A stretch of DNA of 64,000 bases from Flavobacterium potami (lineage in GTDB: Bacteria; Bacteroidota; Bacteroidia; Flavobacteriales; Flavobacteriaceae): contig NZ_JAINUY010000001.1 of NCBI RefSeq assembly GCF_020026915.1, positions 496,001 to 560,000 of the forward strand, given 5' to 3'. This document shows, piece after piece, positions 24,501-33,076 of the stretch. The notes beneath the pieces were generated by a model. That model ran no database searches and was not told the DNA's origin. It saw only the letters and a list, made by a program, of their open reading frames with translations. The position numbers were made by a program, and so were the translations under genes. How positions within the stretch are numbered: position 1 is the stretch's first letter; each line of letters begins with the position of its first letter.

Positions 24501-25489
24501 TCGGAAACAATTTTGCTACGCAAAGGAAGTAGGTTTACACAATCTCCAATCAATTGTTTCATGCCGTACAAGGTGTTTCCTGAAGAAGGAAATCCTACGA
24601 CTAAATCATTTTGACCTGTCAATTTGCATAAGAAAATTTCAAAAGAAGCAAGTAAAGTTGTTACTAAACTACTGTTTGTTTTTATTCCGATATTTTTTAA
24701 TTCAGTAATAATGGCATCATCCAAAGGGAAATCAAGGCGATCGCTATTGTAGGTTCTCAATGAAGGCCTCACAAAATCTAAAGGCAATTCAGTTGTTGGC
24801 ACTGATTCTTTGTAAATATCAATCCAAAAATCGGCTAAAGGTTGATAGTCACTGCTTTCCATAAAAGAATTTATCCTTTCGGCAAATTCACTAAATTTTT
24901 CAGGAGCAGGTAGGTTGTGTACTTTGTTTTCAACAGCAGCAGAATAAAGTGCGCCAAGTTCTTCTAAAATGATATCGATACTTAGTCCATCACCCACAAT
25001 ATGATGAATTGTTAAAGTTGCAATTGTTTCAAAATCATCAATTTTAGCTAAGTTAACTCTAAATAGAGGGCCTTTCACAAGATCAAAAAGTTCGCTGACT
25101 TGCTCTTTAATATGTTTGTTTATAGTGGATTCTTTTTCAATTGCAGCTACATCAGAAAAATCATTATGAGAAATTTCGATATTATAATCACTGTAAATAC
25201 ACATAAAACGCCCATCGGGACTAAATCCGGCTCTAAGAGCTTCATGTCGATCGATTAAAGTTTTTACAGCTTGTTCGAAAACCTCTGTTATTAAGTTTCC
25301 TTTAAATTTAATAGATACAGACAAGTTGTAAGCTTTGTTTGCATCGCTTCCACCAAAAATGCAATCAGTCCATATTTCCTGCTGCGAATTTGTGGTTTGA
25401 ATTACTCTTTCGATTTCAGGCGAAAATGGATTAAATTGAATTTCTGTTTCAGCTTCCATTTCTATTTGTATTTGTGGTTGATTTTTCAT
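21479..25489 (-). CDS. Non-ribosomal peptide synthetase, C-A-PCP-TE
   Basis: This 1336-residue protein is one complete terminal module. It has a condensation domain (about 20-455, HHIVGDG at 162-168), an adenylation domain (about 485-970, YTSGSTGNPKG near 634, YGPTETT at 771) and a carrier domain with S1019 in MGGHSI. The thioesterase domain has S1148 in GFSFGG, D1175 and H1309. By-eye alignment with GrsA gives the A-domain code D680 I681 L684 Q723 C747 G749 V770 V778 W779 K965, closest to glycine-type codes. It would condense one amino acid onto the chain delivered by the upstream PKS module and release the product. It is the second gene of the operon. Confidence 0.95.
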   Translation of the reverse strand: MKNQPQIQIEMEAETEIQFNPFSPEIERVIQTTNSQQEIWTDCIFGGSDANKAYNLSVSIKFKGNLITEVFEQAVKTLIDRHEALRAGFSPDGRFMCIYSDYNIEISHNDFSDVAAIEKESTINKHIKEQVSELFDLVKGPLFRVNLAKIDDFETIATLTIHHIVGDGLSIDIILEELGALYSAAVENKVHNLPAPEKFSEFAERINSFMESSDYQPLADFWIDIYKESVPTTELPLDFVRPSLRTYNSDRLDFPLDDAIITELKNIGIKTNSSLVTTLLASFEIFLCKLTGQNDLVVGFPSSGNTLYGMKQLIGDCVNLLPLRSKIVSDNSFLDYLKQRNTQLFDAYEHQQVTFGHLIKSFPITRDPSRIPLVPVILTVDLSRTIEDDFSFTGLSHSFNPNPREFGTFEIQLHIFRAKSGPSFQWTYNTTLFKPETINKMMTSFEEIIKELIANPTNPLSDIIGGNYLADYADLNTTEMAYPDITLTELLRKQSEITPTKIAVEYHDIKTTYTELHEKVNQMAHYLKAQGVQPGDFIAVSFPRSPELLYSLLAIMQCGAAYLPLDPEYPKERLEFMLNDSNARVLLTSKTLFASLPSWPQTLFIEDAIEALDQYSHLPLPFLVNSDHNAYILYTSGSTGNPKGVPITHKNLVNFLCSMALEPGIEENDRLLSITTISFDIAGLELYLPLIKGATLILADHETARDGRLLIDLVKNENINFLQATPTTWSMLLDSGWSEKLPIKALCGGEAMPIDLAKQLLSKCDTLWNVYGPTETTVWSSVKEIKAEDKLITIGKPIGNTQIYLIDNEGQLVAPGNIGEIVIGGDGVAKGYWNRPELSAEKFILNKFSANKEDIMYRTGDLGKLLPNNEIECLGRLDQQVKIRGHRIEPGEVEQVLLSLDGIKSAVVLADENFLVAHIVPESSIEEAEALIPTWRETLSARLPAQLIPHDFNLIEKVPTTLNGKIDRKELAKYKANKKITYTAPRTEEENIVATIWKDSLNLENIDIFSDFFEMGGHSIKGVKVMIEIEKHTGIRIPLSALFKYSTVEKFAKLLNTGTEIYSDCLVPIKPEGNKVPLFIVHGAGLNVLNFINLSKHFDDDQPIYGIQGTKPKGFDGWYESIEAMAAYYIDAIIKVNPKGPYALAGFSFGGVVAFEMTRQLKELGKEVSFTGLLDSYVDSSYYYGTFRRKQLVRYLDKTHRRLDFLKEMLLSWKAFKMRINGKKEYILQRHFGKKVEMTEQEELALKEFIVADAMVKKIVDLYHLKPQKFKVDLFRSKDDDNYKLDPTHLGWKKAALGGVNIHNISGNHLNIVAPPNDKVLARLLQDILDENHENL

Positions 25490-25570
25490 TTTGCTCCTAT
25501 TTTAAATATAATTGCACCTTTTTTTAAAAATTGACAATTTGAAATAATAATTTATCTGTTTATCTTCTCC

Positions 25571-28500
25571 TTAAAGTTTGATCTTTACAAAACTTCCGTT
25601 CTGATTGGGATCTTCTATAAACCATGCAGGACTTCCGTTTTCGTCTCTTCCGAGTTTACTTCCTTGTACAGGAGGTTCATTTGCTTTTATGGTGTATTTC
25701 TTTTCATGATTATTGTTTACAAAACGTTGTTGGTCATGAATTGTGGAGAGGTCAAAAGCCTTCTCTTTTTTAGAGTTACCATTCGTTTTGGCAGAACCAT
25801 TTGTTTCAATCCTAAGTTCGTTGTTGAAATTAGAAGCATTAAAATTTTCTGCTTTTAAATTCACAAATGAACCATTTCCGTTTACAGGATTGCTTTGTAA
25901 GTTCTGCAATTGATCCACTTTTTGGCTTAAAAGATGAATTTGCTGTACAATTTGCTCTAATGAAATCTGACTTTGATTTGAAGATAATTGTATGTCATTT
26001 TGTGATGAGTTAGTGGTAACTGCAACGGCTTGATTAACTATCACGACTTCTTTTTCCTGATCAACTAAAACTTCTTCTGGAAGATTCTCTTCGATATAAT
26101 CTGCCAAAAGCGATGGTGTTGAATAGGCTTCGTTCAGCTGTCTGAAAGTAATCGGTAAATTGAATTCTTTTTTTAGTTTTCCTGATAATTGAGTAAGCGA
26201 TAATGAATCTAATCCTAATTCTAAAAATGTATTAGAAGAAGTTTCGGAATCATATACTATTCCGGATGCATTTTTTATAATGTCTGAAATCTTAAGCAGA
26301 ATTTCGTCTTTTCTCGAATGTTTGGTTTCTTGAATGTTAATTTCAGTTTGTACTGTAATTGCTGGCATTTCAGAAATGACTGTTTTTTGAGGAATAATGG
26401 TTTCTACAACCCCTAATGGTTCAATCCAGCATGATTTACGATCAAAAATATAATTTGGTAATTCTATTTTTTGTCTTTGTTGTTGACTGTAAAATGATTT
26501 CCAATCTGGATTTATGCCACGGATCCATAATTCTCCTAATGCAGTTACTAAGGTAGCGTATTCATTGTCATTTTCTTCTTTAGGAAAATTTATACTTGGA
26601 AACGCAGGAATGATTTTCCCAACTGCCTGTTGACGGGCCAAAGTAATCAACGTCTGTCCCGGACCAACTTCTAACAAAATGAAATTTTCCAGTTCGAATG
26701 CGGTATTCATAGCATCTGCAAAATGTACTGTGTTTTTTAATTGGTTTACCCAATACGTAGGGTCTGTGGCTTCTGTGTCTGTAAGCCAAGTTCCTGTTGC
26801 AGTTGAAATAATTGGTAATCTCGGAATATTAAGTTTAATTTTGTTTAACTCATTTCTAAAGTCCTCCAACATAGGCTCCATCATGAAAGAGTGAAAGGCA
26901 TGGCTGGTGTTTAATAATCTATTTGGAATTTCCTTAGTGTCGAGTTCCTGATTAAAAAGTGCGATGTCTTCTTTTTGCCCCGAAACCACACAGAATTGAT
27001 TTGAATTTATAGCGGCAATAGAAAGTGTTTCAGGTATTAATTCTTTCAATTTTTCTACAGGTACACGGACAATCAGCATCGATCCGCCTGGTAATTGACT
27101 GATTAATCTTCCTCTTACAGCAACTATATGTAAAGCGTCTTTTAAATTTAAAATTCCTGCTAAATGTGCAGCTGCAAATTCACCAATGCTATGGCCGCAA
27201 AGAAAAGTTGGTTTTATACCCCAGCTTAACCATAATTGAGCCAATGCGTATTCTGTTACAAATAACGAAGGCTGAGTTAGTCGTGTGTTTCTTAGAAGTT
27301 CTTCAGCATCTGCAAAATGATCTTTCGGATAAAGAATTTCACGAATGTCCAGTTCTAATTCTTCCATTAATAAAGCGGCACATTTGTCTACGGCTTCACG
27401 ATATACTTTTTCGTTATCGTAAAGTGTTTTACCCATTTGTAGATATTGAGATCCTTGTCCAGGGAAAAGAAATCCTAATTCGCCTGGAACACTTTTTAAA
27501 ACAGCAGATTTAGTGTTTTTGGCTTTTAATGAAATTAATTTTTCAGCCGCGTCAGATGTCGAGTTTGCTATTAGAAAACTTCTGTGATTGAAATCGTCTC
27601 GTGTAACATTCAAAGAATAAGCAATATCTGCTAATGGAGTTTCTTTTGAGTTGTCAATAAAATGACCTAATGTGTTTTCGTAACCCAATAAACTGTTTTG
27701 GCTTTTCGCGGACCACATTAAAATATCCATTGGCCTTCCTGCTGAAGATGGTTCAGGTTGTTTGTCGTATTCTTCAACAATAACATGAACATTGGTACTA
27801 CCAATTCCAAAAGAACTTATACCGGCTCTTCTTGGACCGTCGGCTTTCCAGTCGATTAATTTATTATTGACATAAAACGGACTGTTGTCAAAATCAATAT
27901 TTGGATTCGGTTTTTCAAAATTAACCATTGGCGGAATCTGTTTATGACGCATGGCTAATAATACTTTTATTAGTCCTGCAACACCAGCTGCGGCAGTAGT
28001 ATGCCCCATATTGCTTTTTATAGAACCTAATGCGCAATAGTTGTTTTTTTCTTGTTTGCCATAAGCAATTTTAAGTCCTTCAATTTCTATCGGATCTCCA
28101 ATTGGAGTTGCAGTCCCGTGTGCTTCCATGTAGCTAATGGTAGAAGGAGATATCTGTGCATCATTAAAAGCGTTGATGATGGCACCAGCCTGACCTTTTG
28201 GACTTGGAGCCATAAAACTTCCTTTGTCGCCTCCGTCATTATTTACACCAACACCTTTAATTACGCCATAAATGATATCGCCATCTTTTTCGGCTTCTTC
28301 TAATCGTTTAAGCAAAACAACTCCTGCGCCATCGCTAAAAACAGTTCCTTTTCCAGAAGCTTCAAAAGAACGTGTAGATCCGTCGGGACTTTTAATAAAA
28401 CCTTCGTCATAAAGATGGCCGCTATTTATAGGACACGTTACGCTAGATCCTCCTGCAAGCGCAACATCACACATTCCGGTTCTGATTGCTTTTACCGCTT

Positions 28501-30895
28501 CGGCAACTGCCAATAAGGAAGTTGAACAGGCAGAATGTACACTAACAGAAGGTCCTTTTAAGTTTAAATGATAAGATGTTCGAGGAGCAATAAAGTCTTT
28601 TCCGTTTACAGTATAGATTTGCAATTCTCCAATGGAACTTTTAAGTTCTTTATTCGGGAAAATATTGTTTTCATAATAGGTGTTGATTTCGCTTCCTGAA
28701 TATACTCCAATGCTTCCTTTATAATGTTTAGGAAGATGTCCGGCTTGTTCCAATGCTTCGAACGAAATTTCCATAAATACTCTTATTTGTGGATCCATTG
28801 CAGCGGCAAGTTGCGGATTCAAACCAAAGAAAGCAGGATCAAATGTTTTGGCAGATGGCAAAACTCCTCTTGCGCCAATATAAAGCGGATCTTTGCGAAG
28901 ACTTTCTGGTAAACTACTGTCTAATTCTTCTTTTGTAAATAATGAAATAGTTTCTTTTCCGTCTCTAAGATTTTCCCATAACTCTTCTATAGTGTCAGAA
29001 CCAGGAAATCTTCCCGCCATACCAATCACTGCGATATCTGCTGAGGTAGAGTGTTCGTTTGTTTTTTTAAATTCAAAAGATTCTTCCACAGTATTCTGAT
29101 CTTCCAAAATAGAAGAAAGTTCTTTTATGGTAGGATGAATATAAATTTTAGAAACAGGAACATCTATTGCTAAACGTTGTTTGATCGAAGTGGTTACTTT
29201 TTGCGCAAGAATTGAACTTCCGCCAATGTCAAAGAAATCGTCATCAATACCTATTTCTGCTATTTTTAATTCTTCACTCCAGATTTTGGTAATATCTTTT
29301 TCTAATTGCGTTGTTGGTTTTTTGTAAAGAGGAGCAGAATCAGATCTCGTGTTTTCAGGAAGAGGAAGATTCTTTTTGTCAATTTTTCCATTTGGCGTTA
29401 TCGGAAATTCATCCACCCAAATATATTTTGAAGGAATCAAGATATCTGGCAGAACTTTAGAAAGCGCTTCCTGAACTGCTTTTTCATCTTGAGAAGCTTC
29501 GCTAGATTTTAAGTAAGCTACAAGTTTGTCTTCGTTTCCAAAATTATTGCTCACAATTACAGCAGATTGTTTGATGCCAGATAAAGTGTTTAGAGTTGCT
29601 TCTATTTCGCCCAATTCAATACGATGGCCTCTTAATTTCACCTGATGGTCAATACGTCCTAAACATTGTAATTCTCCATTTGGCAACAATTTGCCTAAAT
29701 CACCCGTACGATAAAGAATAGAATGGTCTTCATTTGAAAGCGGATTTGAAATGAATTTTTCAGCAGTAAGTTCAGGACGTTTCCAGTAACCTTCTGCGAC
29801 TCCATCTCCGCCAATAATAATTTCTCCTATTTCTCCAGCCTCGACAGCCTTACGATTTTCGTCTAATAAATAAATTTGTGTATTGGCAATTGGCAGTCCA
29901 ATCGTGATTAATTCGTCGTCGGCCTTAACTTGCTTCACAGCAGACCAAATGGTAGTTTCTGTTGGACCGTACATATTCCAAAGAGAGTCACATCTCGATG
30001 TTAACGCTTTTGCAAGATTTAATGGCATTGCTTCGCCACCACAAAGGGCTTTTAGGTTTAGCGGCGTATTCCATCCTGAATCTAGTAATAATTGCCAGGT
30101 GGTTGGAGTAGCTTGTAATATTGTAATTTCTTTTTTCTGTAAAAGATTAAATAAAAGCTGACCATCACGTGTTGTTTCATAATCGGCAAAAACTACTGTC
30201 GCTCCTTTTATTATAGGTAGAAATAATTCTAATCCTGCAATATCAAAAGAAATGGTAGTTATGGATAGTAATTTGTCTGTAGCCTTTATACCAGGTTCAA
30301 TTGCCATGCTATAAAGAAAGTTTACAAGATTCTTATGTGTTACAGTTACTCCTTTTGGTTTTCCGGTAGATCCAGAAGTATACATTATATAAGCCACTTT
30401 TTCAGGAGCAACAGAAAGAGAGACAGGTGTTGAAGGATATTGTTCTAACGAAGACAGTACTTCTTCTATCAATATGGTTTTTGAATTTTTTGGTAATATA
30501 GCCGAAAGGGATGTGGTAGTAAGTAGAAAACTAGCTTCAGAATCTTCAAGCATAAATGCTAAACGTTCTGTTGGGAATTTTGGATCTAGTGGTAAATACG
30601 CCGCTCCACATTGCAAAATGGCCAAAAGAGAAGCGATTAAATCCGGACTACGATCCATAGAAACGGCAATAAACTGTCCGGGAGCTAAACCCTGTGCCAG
30701 AAAATAATTGGCAATTTGATTTACCTTTTTTGATAGATCGCTATAAGTAATCTTTAGGTCATCAAACTCAAGTGCAATTGCATTTGGTGATGTTTCCGCC
30801 TGTTGTGCAAAAAGTTCATGAAGCGCGTTTTTTGGATACACCATTTCAGCTCCATTTAACTTCTTATCTGAATTATCATTGTTAGATCTTTTCAT
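25571..30895 (-). CDS. Hybrid NRPS-PKS, A-PCP-KS-AT-ACP
   Basis: This 1774-residue protein starts at ATG 30895; the frame also allows an ATG at 30967, but the added 24 residues are not A-domain-like. Domain order: loading adenylation domain (about 20-510); PCP with S561 in DIGGSSI; ketosynthase with C790 (SVHSACSTS), H926 (EAHGT) and H965 (NMGHT). Next come an acyltransferase with S1236 in GHSIGE and HAFH at 1332-1335 (malonyl-type), and an ACP with S1564 in LGLDSL. No KR, DH, ER or MT domain is seen. The A code D218 I219 L222 Q261 C285 G287 M308 I316 W317 K504 is glycine-like. A 170-residue tail follows the ACP. It begins the assembly line and passes a beta-keto chain to the NRPS. Confidence 0.95.
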   Translation of the reverse strand: MKRSNNDNSDKKLNGAEMVYPKNALHELFAQQAETSPNAIALEFDDLKITYSDLSKKVNQIANYFLAQGLAPGQFIAVSMDRSPDLIASLLAILQCGAAYLPLDPKFPTERLAFMLEDSEASFLLTTTSLSAILPKNSKTILIEEVLSSLEQYPSTPVSLSVAPEKVAYIMYTSGSTGKPKGVTVTHKNLVNFLYSMAIEPGIKATDKLLSITTISFDIAGLELFLPIIKGATVVFADYETTRDGQLLFNLLQKKEITILQATPTTWQLLLDSGWNTPLNLKALCGGEAMPLNLAKALTSRCDSLWNMYGPTETTIWSAVKQVKADDELITIGLPIANTQIYLLDENRKAVEAGEIGEIIIGGDGVAEGYWKRPELTAEKFISNPLSNEDHSILYRTGDLGKLLPNGELQCLGRIDHQVKLRGHRIELGEIEATLNTLSGIKQSAVIVSNNFGNEDKLVAYLKSSEASQDEKAVQEALSKVLPDILIPSKYIWVDEFPITPNGKIDKKNLPLPENTRSDSAPLYKKPTTQLEKDITKIWSEELKIAEIGIDDDFFDIGGSSILAQKVTTSIKQRLAIDVPVSKIYIHPTIKELSSILEDQNTVEESFEFKKTNEHSTSADIAVIGMAGRFPGSDTIEELWENLRDGKETISLFTKEELDSSLPESLRKDPLYIGARGVLPSAKTFDPAFFGLNPQLAAAMDPQIRVFMEISFEALEQAGHLPKHYKGSIGVYSGSEINTYYENNIFPNKELKSSIGELQIYTVNGKDFIAPRTSYHLNLKGPSVSVHSACSTSLLAVAEAVKAIRTGMCDVALAGGSSVTCPINSGHLYDEGFIKSPDGSTRSFEASGKGTVFSDGAGVVLLKRLEEAEKDGDIIYGVIKGVGVNNDGGDKGSFMAPSPKGQAGAIINAFNDAQISPSTISYMEAHGTATPIGDPIEIEGLKIAYGKQEKNNYCALGSIKSNMGHTTAAAGVAGLIKVLLAMRHKQIPPMVNFEKPNPNIDFDNSPFYVNNKLIDWKADGPRRAGISSFGIGSTNVHVIVEEYDKQPEPSSAGRPMDILMWSAKSQNSLLGYENTLGHFIDNSKETPLADIAYSLNVTRDDFNHRSFLIANSTSDAAEKLISLKAKNTKSAVLKSVPGELGFLFPGQGSQYLQMGKTLYDNEKVYREAVDKCAALLMEELELDIREILYPKDHFADAEELLRNTRLTQPSLFVTEYALAQLWLSWGIKPTFLCGHSIGEFAAAHLAGILNLKDALHIVAVRGRLISQLPGGSMLIVRVPVEKLKELIPETLSIAAINSNQFCVVSGQKEDIALFNQELDTKEIPNRLLNTSHAFHSFMMEPMLEDFRNELNKIKLNIPRLPIISTATGTWLTDTEATDPTYWVNQLKNTVHFADAMNTAFELENFILLEVGPGQTLITLARQQAVGKIIPAFPSINFPKEENDNEYATLVTALGELWIRGINPDWKSFYSQQQRQKIELPNYIFDRKSCWIEPLGVVETIIPQKTVISEMPAITVQTEINIQETKHSRKDEILLKISDIIKNASGIVYDSETSSNTFLELGLDSLSLTQLSGKLKKEFNLPITFRQLNEAYSTPSLLADYIEENLPEEVLVDQEKEVVIVNQAVAVTTNSSQNDIQLSSNQSQISLEQIVQQIHLLSQKVDQLQNLQSNPVNGNGSFVNLKAENFNASNFNNELRIETNGSAKTNGNSKKEKAFDLSTIHDQQRFVNNNHEKKYTIKANEPPVQGSKLGRDENGSPAWFIEDPNQNGSFVKIKL

Positions 30896-31812
30896 TTTAA
30901 TTGTATTAAAATTAAAGTTGAGTAAAGTAATATGGTAATATTGGCGTTTGACTAACAAAATAAACACGGTTTCAAAACTTGTTTATTTTTGATTATTTAG
31001 CGGAATAAGATTACATTTTTTAATAAAACGTGATTGCCTGTTTTATGAAAGGATGTAAGAATTTAATTAGTTTTGGCCTTTATCTTATTTCTACGTTTAA
31101 ATAGAAATAGTCACTTATTATTCAATAAGATGATCAAAAAAAGGAAAAATATTTCAGTAAAACTCGCATTTTCTATATAAAGCTATTATTCTCGATGAAT
31201 GGCATAATTTCAATTGAATAAGACAAATTTTTATTAAAAATAGGAGAGAAGGCTTTCTGAGTTTATTTCTTTTTAAAGGACCTTTTTTGGGTCTTCTTTT
31301 GTGGTTTGATGTAAAATAGACAAGAGGTTTTTGACTACAAATATTTTAAATAATTCTTTCTAAATTGTTAGATTTTATGTTTTACGGGTAAATGTTTGTT
31401 TTTTAGATACTTATGAATTTGTAAATCGATTACATAAATCGATTTTGAATGCGTATTTTGCTTTTTAACCTATCAATAATTGTGAATTTGAAATAATATA
31501 GGTGTGTGTATTAAAAATTAAATAAAAAGAAAGGGAGAGTATAATTAAACGAATAAATCGTCGTTATTTTGTAAATCTTCCTACTAAGATTAAAAGCCAA
31601 AAATATTCATCGTTATTACCTTTCTCCATCAGGTCATAATTTTTAAAACGGCTAATCGAAATATTACAGGCTTTTTTTAACTTTTTCAATGTAAGTAAAT
31701 AGTCACTAAAATACTACATTTAATGCAGGTTATCGGAAAAAAGTTTTATTATATCGATTATTTTTTGAAAATAAATATTTTTGCAGTATAAAATAATCTA
31801 AGAAAGTAAACT
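30896..31812. promoter_or_regulatory. Long AT-rich divergent intergenic region (NRPS/PKS and secreted-protein operon)
   Basis: These 917 bp hold no recognisable gene. Two copies of AAATCGATT (31423-31431 and 31436-31444) lie 13 bp apart. TATTTTTG at 31776-31783 fits a -7 element for the gene at 31813, but no TTG stands at the right distance upstream. No clear promoter is visible for the NRPS/PKS operon, so regulated transcription is possible. Confidence 0.35.
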
Positions 31813-32334
31813 GTGAAGCATTCGCGCCTGAAACATATAAACCTACTCATTATAATGATGTTTTTTGTTCCTTTTGTAGGAATTAGTCAGAGTAATGATA
31901 ATTTAATGGAAACTATAATTACGTCTGGTAATAATGCAACGGGGACTTCTGGTACGGTAGCGTATTCAATTGGACAAGTATTTTACACTTATATGGGAGT
32001 AGATGCTGTTTACAATGTCGCTCAAGGAATTCAACAACAGGTTAAAGACGAAACATTAGATACTCCAGATGTAGAAGAACCTACTAAAGCTGAGATGTTT
32101 GTATACCCAAATCCAACCGCAGACTTTGTAAATATAAGTATGAATGGAATGGAACTGGAAAGTGGGCAAAGATCGTATAGACTTTATGATATACAAGCAA
32201 GGCTTTTAAAACAAAACACAATTAATCAAACTGATACCCAAATCAGCCTTAGTAATCTTAGTCCGTCTATTTATGTACTGGTAGTATATGTAGACAATAA
32301 GATTTTAAAATCATTTAAAATAATTAAAAATTAA
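31813..32334 (+). CDS. Secreted protein with T9SS type A sorting domain
   Basis: This 173-residue protein starts at GTG 31813. Its charged KHSRLKH leader is followed by a hydrophobic signal (INLLIIMMFFVPFVGISQ). The middle part (ETIITSGNNATGTSGTVAYSIGQVFYT) is common in short flavobacterial exported proteins. The last about 80 residues form a Por-secretion C-terminal domain (MFVYPNPTADFVNISM, YRLYDIQARLLK, LSPSIYVLVVYVDNKILKSF). It would be exported by Sec and then taken to the cell surface by the type IX system. It is the first gene of a three-gene operon with two more exported proteins. Confidence 0.82.
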   Translation: MKHSRLKHINLLIIMMFFVPFVGISQSNDNLMETIITSGNNATGTSGTVAYSIGQVFYTYMGVDAVYNVAQGIQQQVKDETLDTPDVEEPTKAEMFVYPNPTADFVNISMNGMELESGQRSYRLYDIQARLLKQNTINQTDTQISLSNLSPSIYVLVVYVDNKILKSFKIIKN

Positions 32335-32347
32335 AAACGGAAGATAA

Positions 32348-33076
32348 ATGAAACTTGCACATACCCTTTTATTATTATTTGTGACTGTTACGCTTAAGGT
32401 ATTTGCACAATCACCTGAAAAAATGAGCTATCAGGCCATCATTCGTGCACAAGATAATAGTCTGGTTGTTAATTCGAAGATTAGTCTTAAAGTGATTGTC
32501 CACCAGAGTACAGCAACAGGAACTACGGTTTACCAAGAAACACATTCTCCAACTACAAACAGTAACGGTTTGGTTTCTTTAGAAATTGGAACCGGAACAA
32601 TTGTTACAGGAGATTTTAGTAAAATTGCCTGGGATAAAGGTCCTTATTATATAGAAACACAGGTAGACGTAAAAGGGGGATCTAATTTTAATATTACGGG
32701 AGTTACACAGCTTTTAAGCGTGCCTTACGCCTTGTATGCTAAAACAGCGGGAGGAACATCAAGTACTCCTTTTAGATCTGCAATTGTTTCATTTTCAACC
32801 TCAAGAAATATTGCGGCTACTGATGTAAACAATACGATAGAATGTACCACAACCTCTACATTAACACTAACGTCAGATTTTGGAAGCATGGCAGTTGGTG
32901 AAACTATTAATTTGGAAGCACATAACGGTGCCGTGTTGACAGTTCAAGCCGCTGCTGGGGTAACACTTAATTATACTGCAGCAGGAAGTGCAAAATTTAC
33001 CAGCACTGCCGGAAACGTGAGATTTGGATTTCTTAGAAAAACAGGAACAAACTCCTATATTATATCAGGACAATGA
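32348..33076 (+). CDS. Exported protein of unknown function
   Basis: This 242-residue protein has a signal peptide (MKLAHTLLLLFVTVTLKVFA). The N-terminal domain (SPEKMSYQAIIRAQDNSLVV, then VYQETHSPTTNSNGLVSLEI and GVTQLLSVPYALYAKTAGG at about residue 120-137) is seen in many secreted flavobacterial proteins. The C-terminal about 100 residues are a threonine-rich beta domain (NNTIECTTTSTLTLTSDFG) that resembles phage-tail or surface-fibre beta structures. No enzymatic motif is visible. It overlaps the next gene by 4 bp (ATGA). Confidence 0.75.
   Translation: MKLAHTLLLLFVTVTLKVFAQSPEKMSYQAIIRAQDNSLVVNSKISLKVIVHQSTATGTTVYQETHSPTTNSNGLVSLEIGTGTIVTGDFSKIAWDKGPYYIETQVDVKGGSNFNITGVTQLLSVPYALYAKTAGGTSSTPFRSAIVSFSTSRNIAATDVNNTIECTTTSTLTLTSDFGSMAVGETINLEAHNGAVLTVQAAAGVTLNYTAAGSAKFTSTAGNVRFGFLRKTGTNSYIISGQ

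Noticed and set aside
20248..30967. NRPS/PKS cluster as a tRNA-targeted genomic island
   Set aside because: The cluster is next to tRNA-Arg, but no integrase gene and no duplicated tRNA 3' end could be found within the window.
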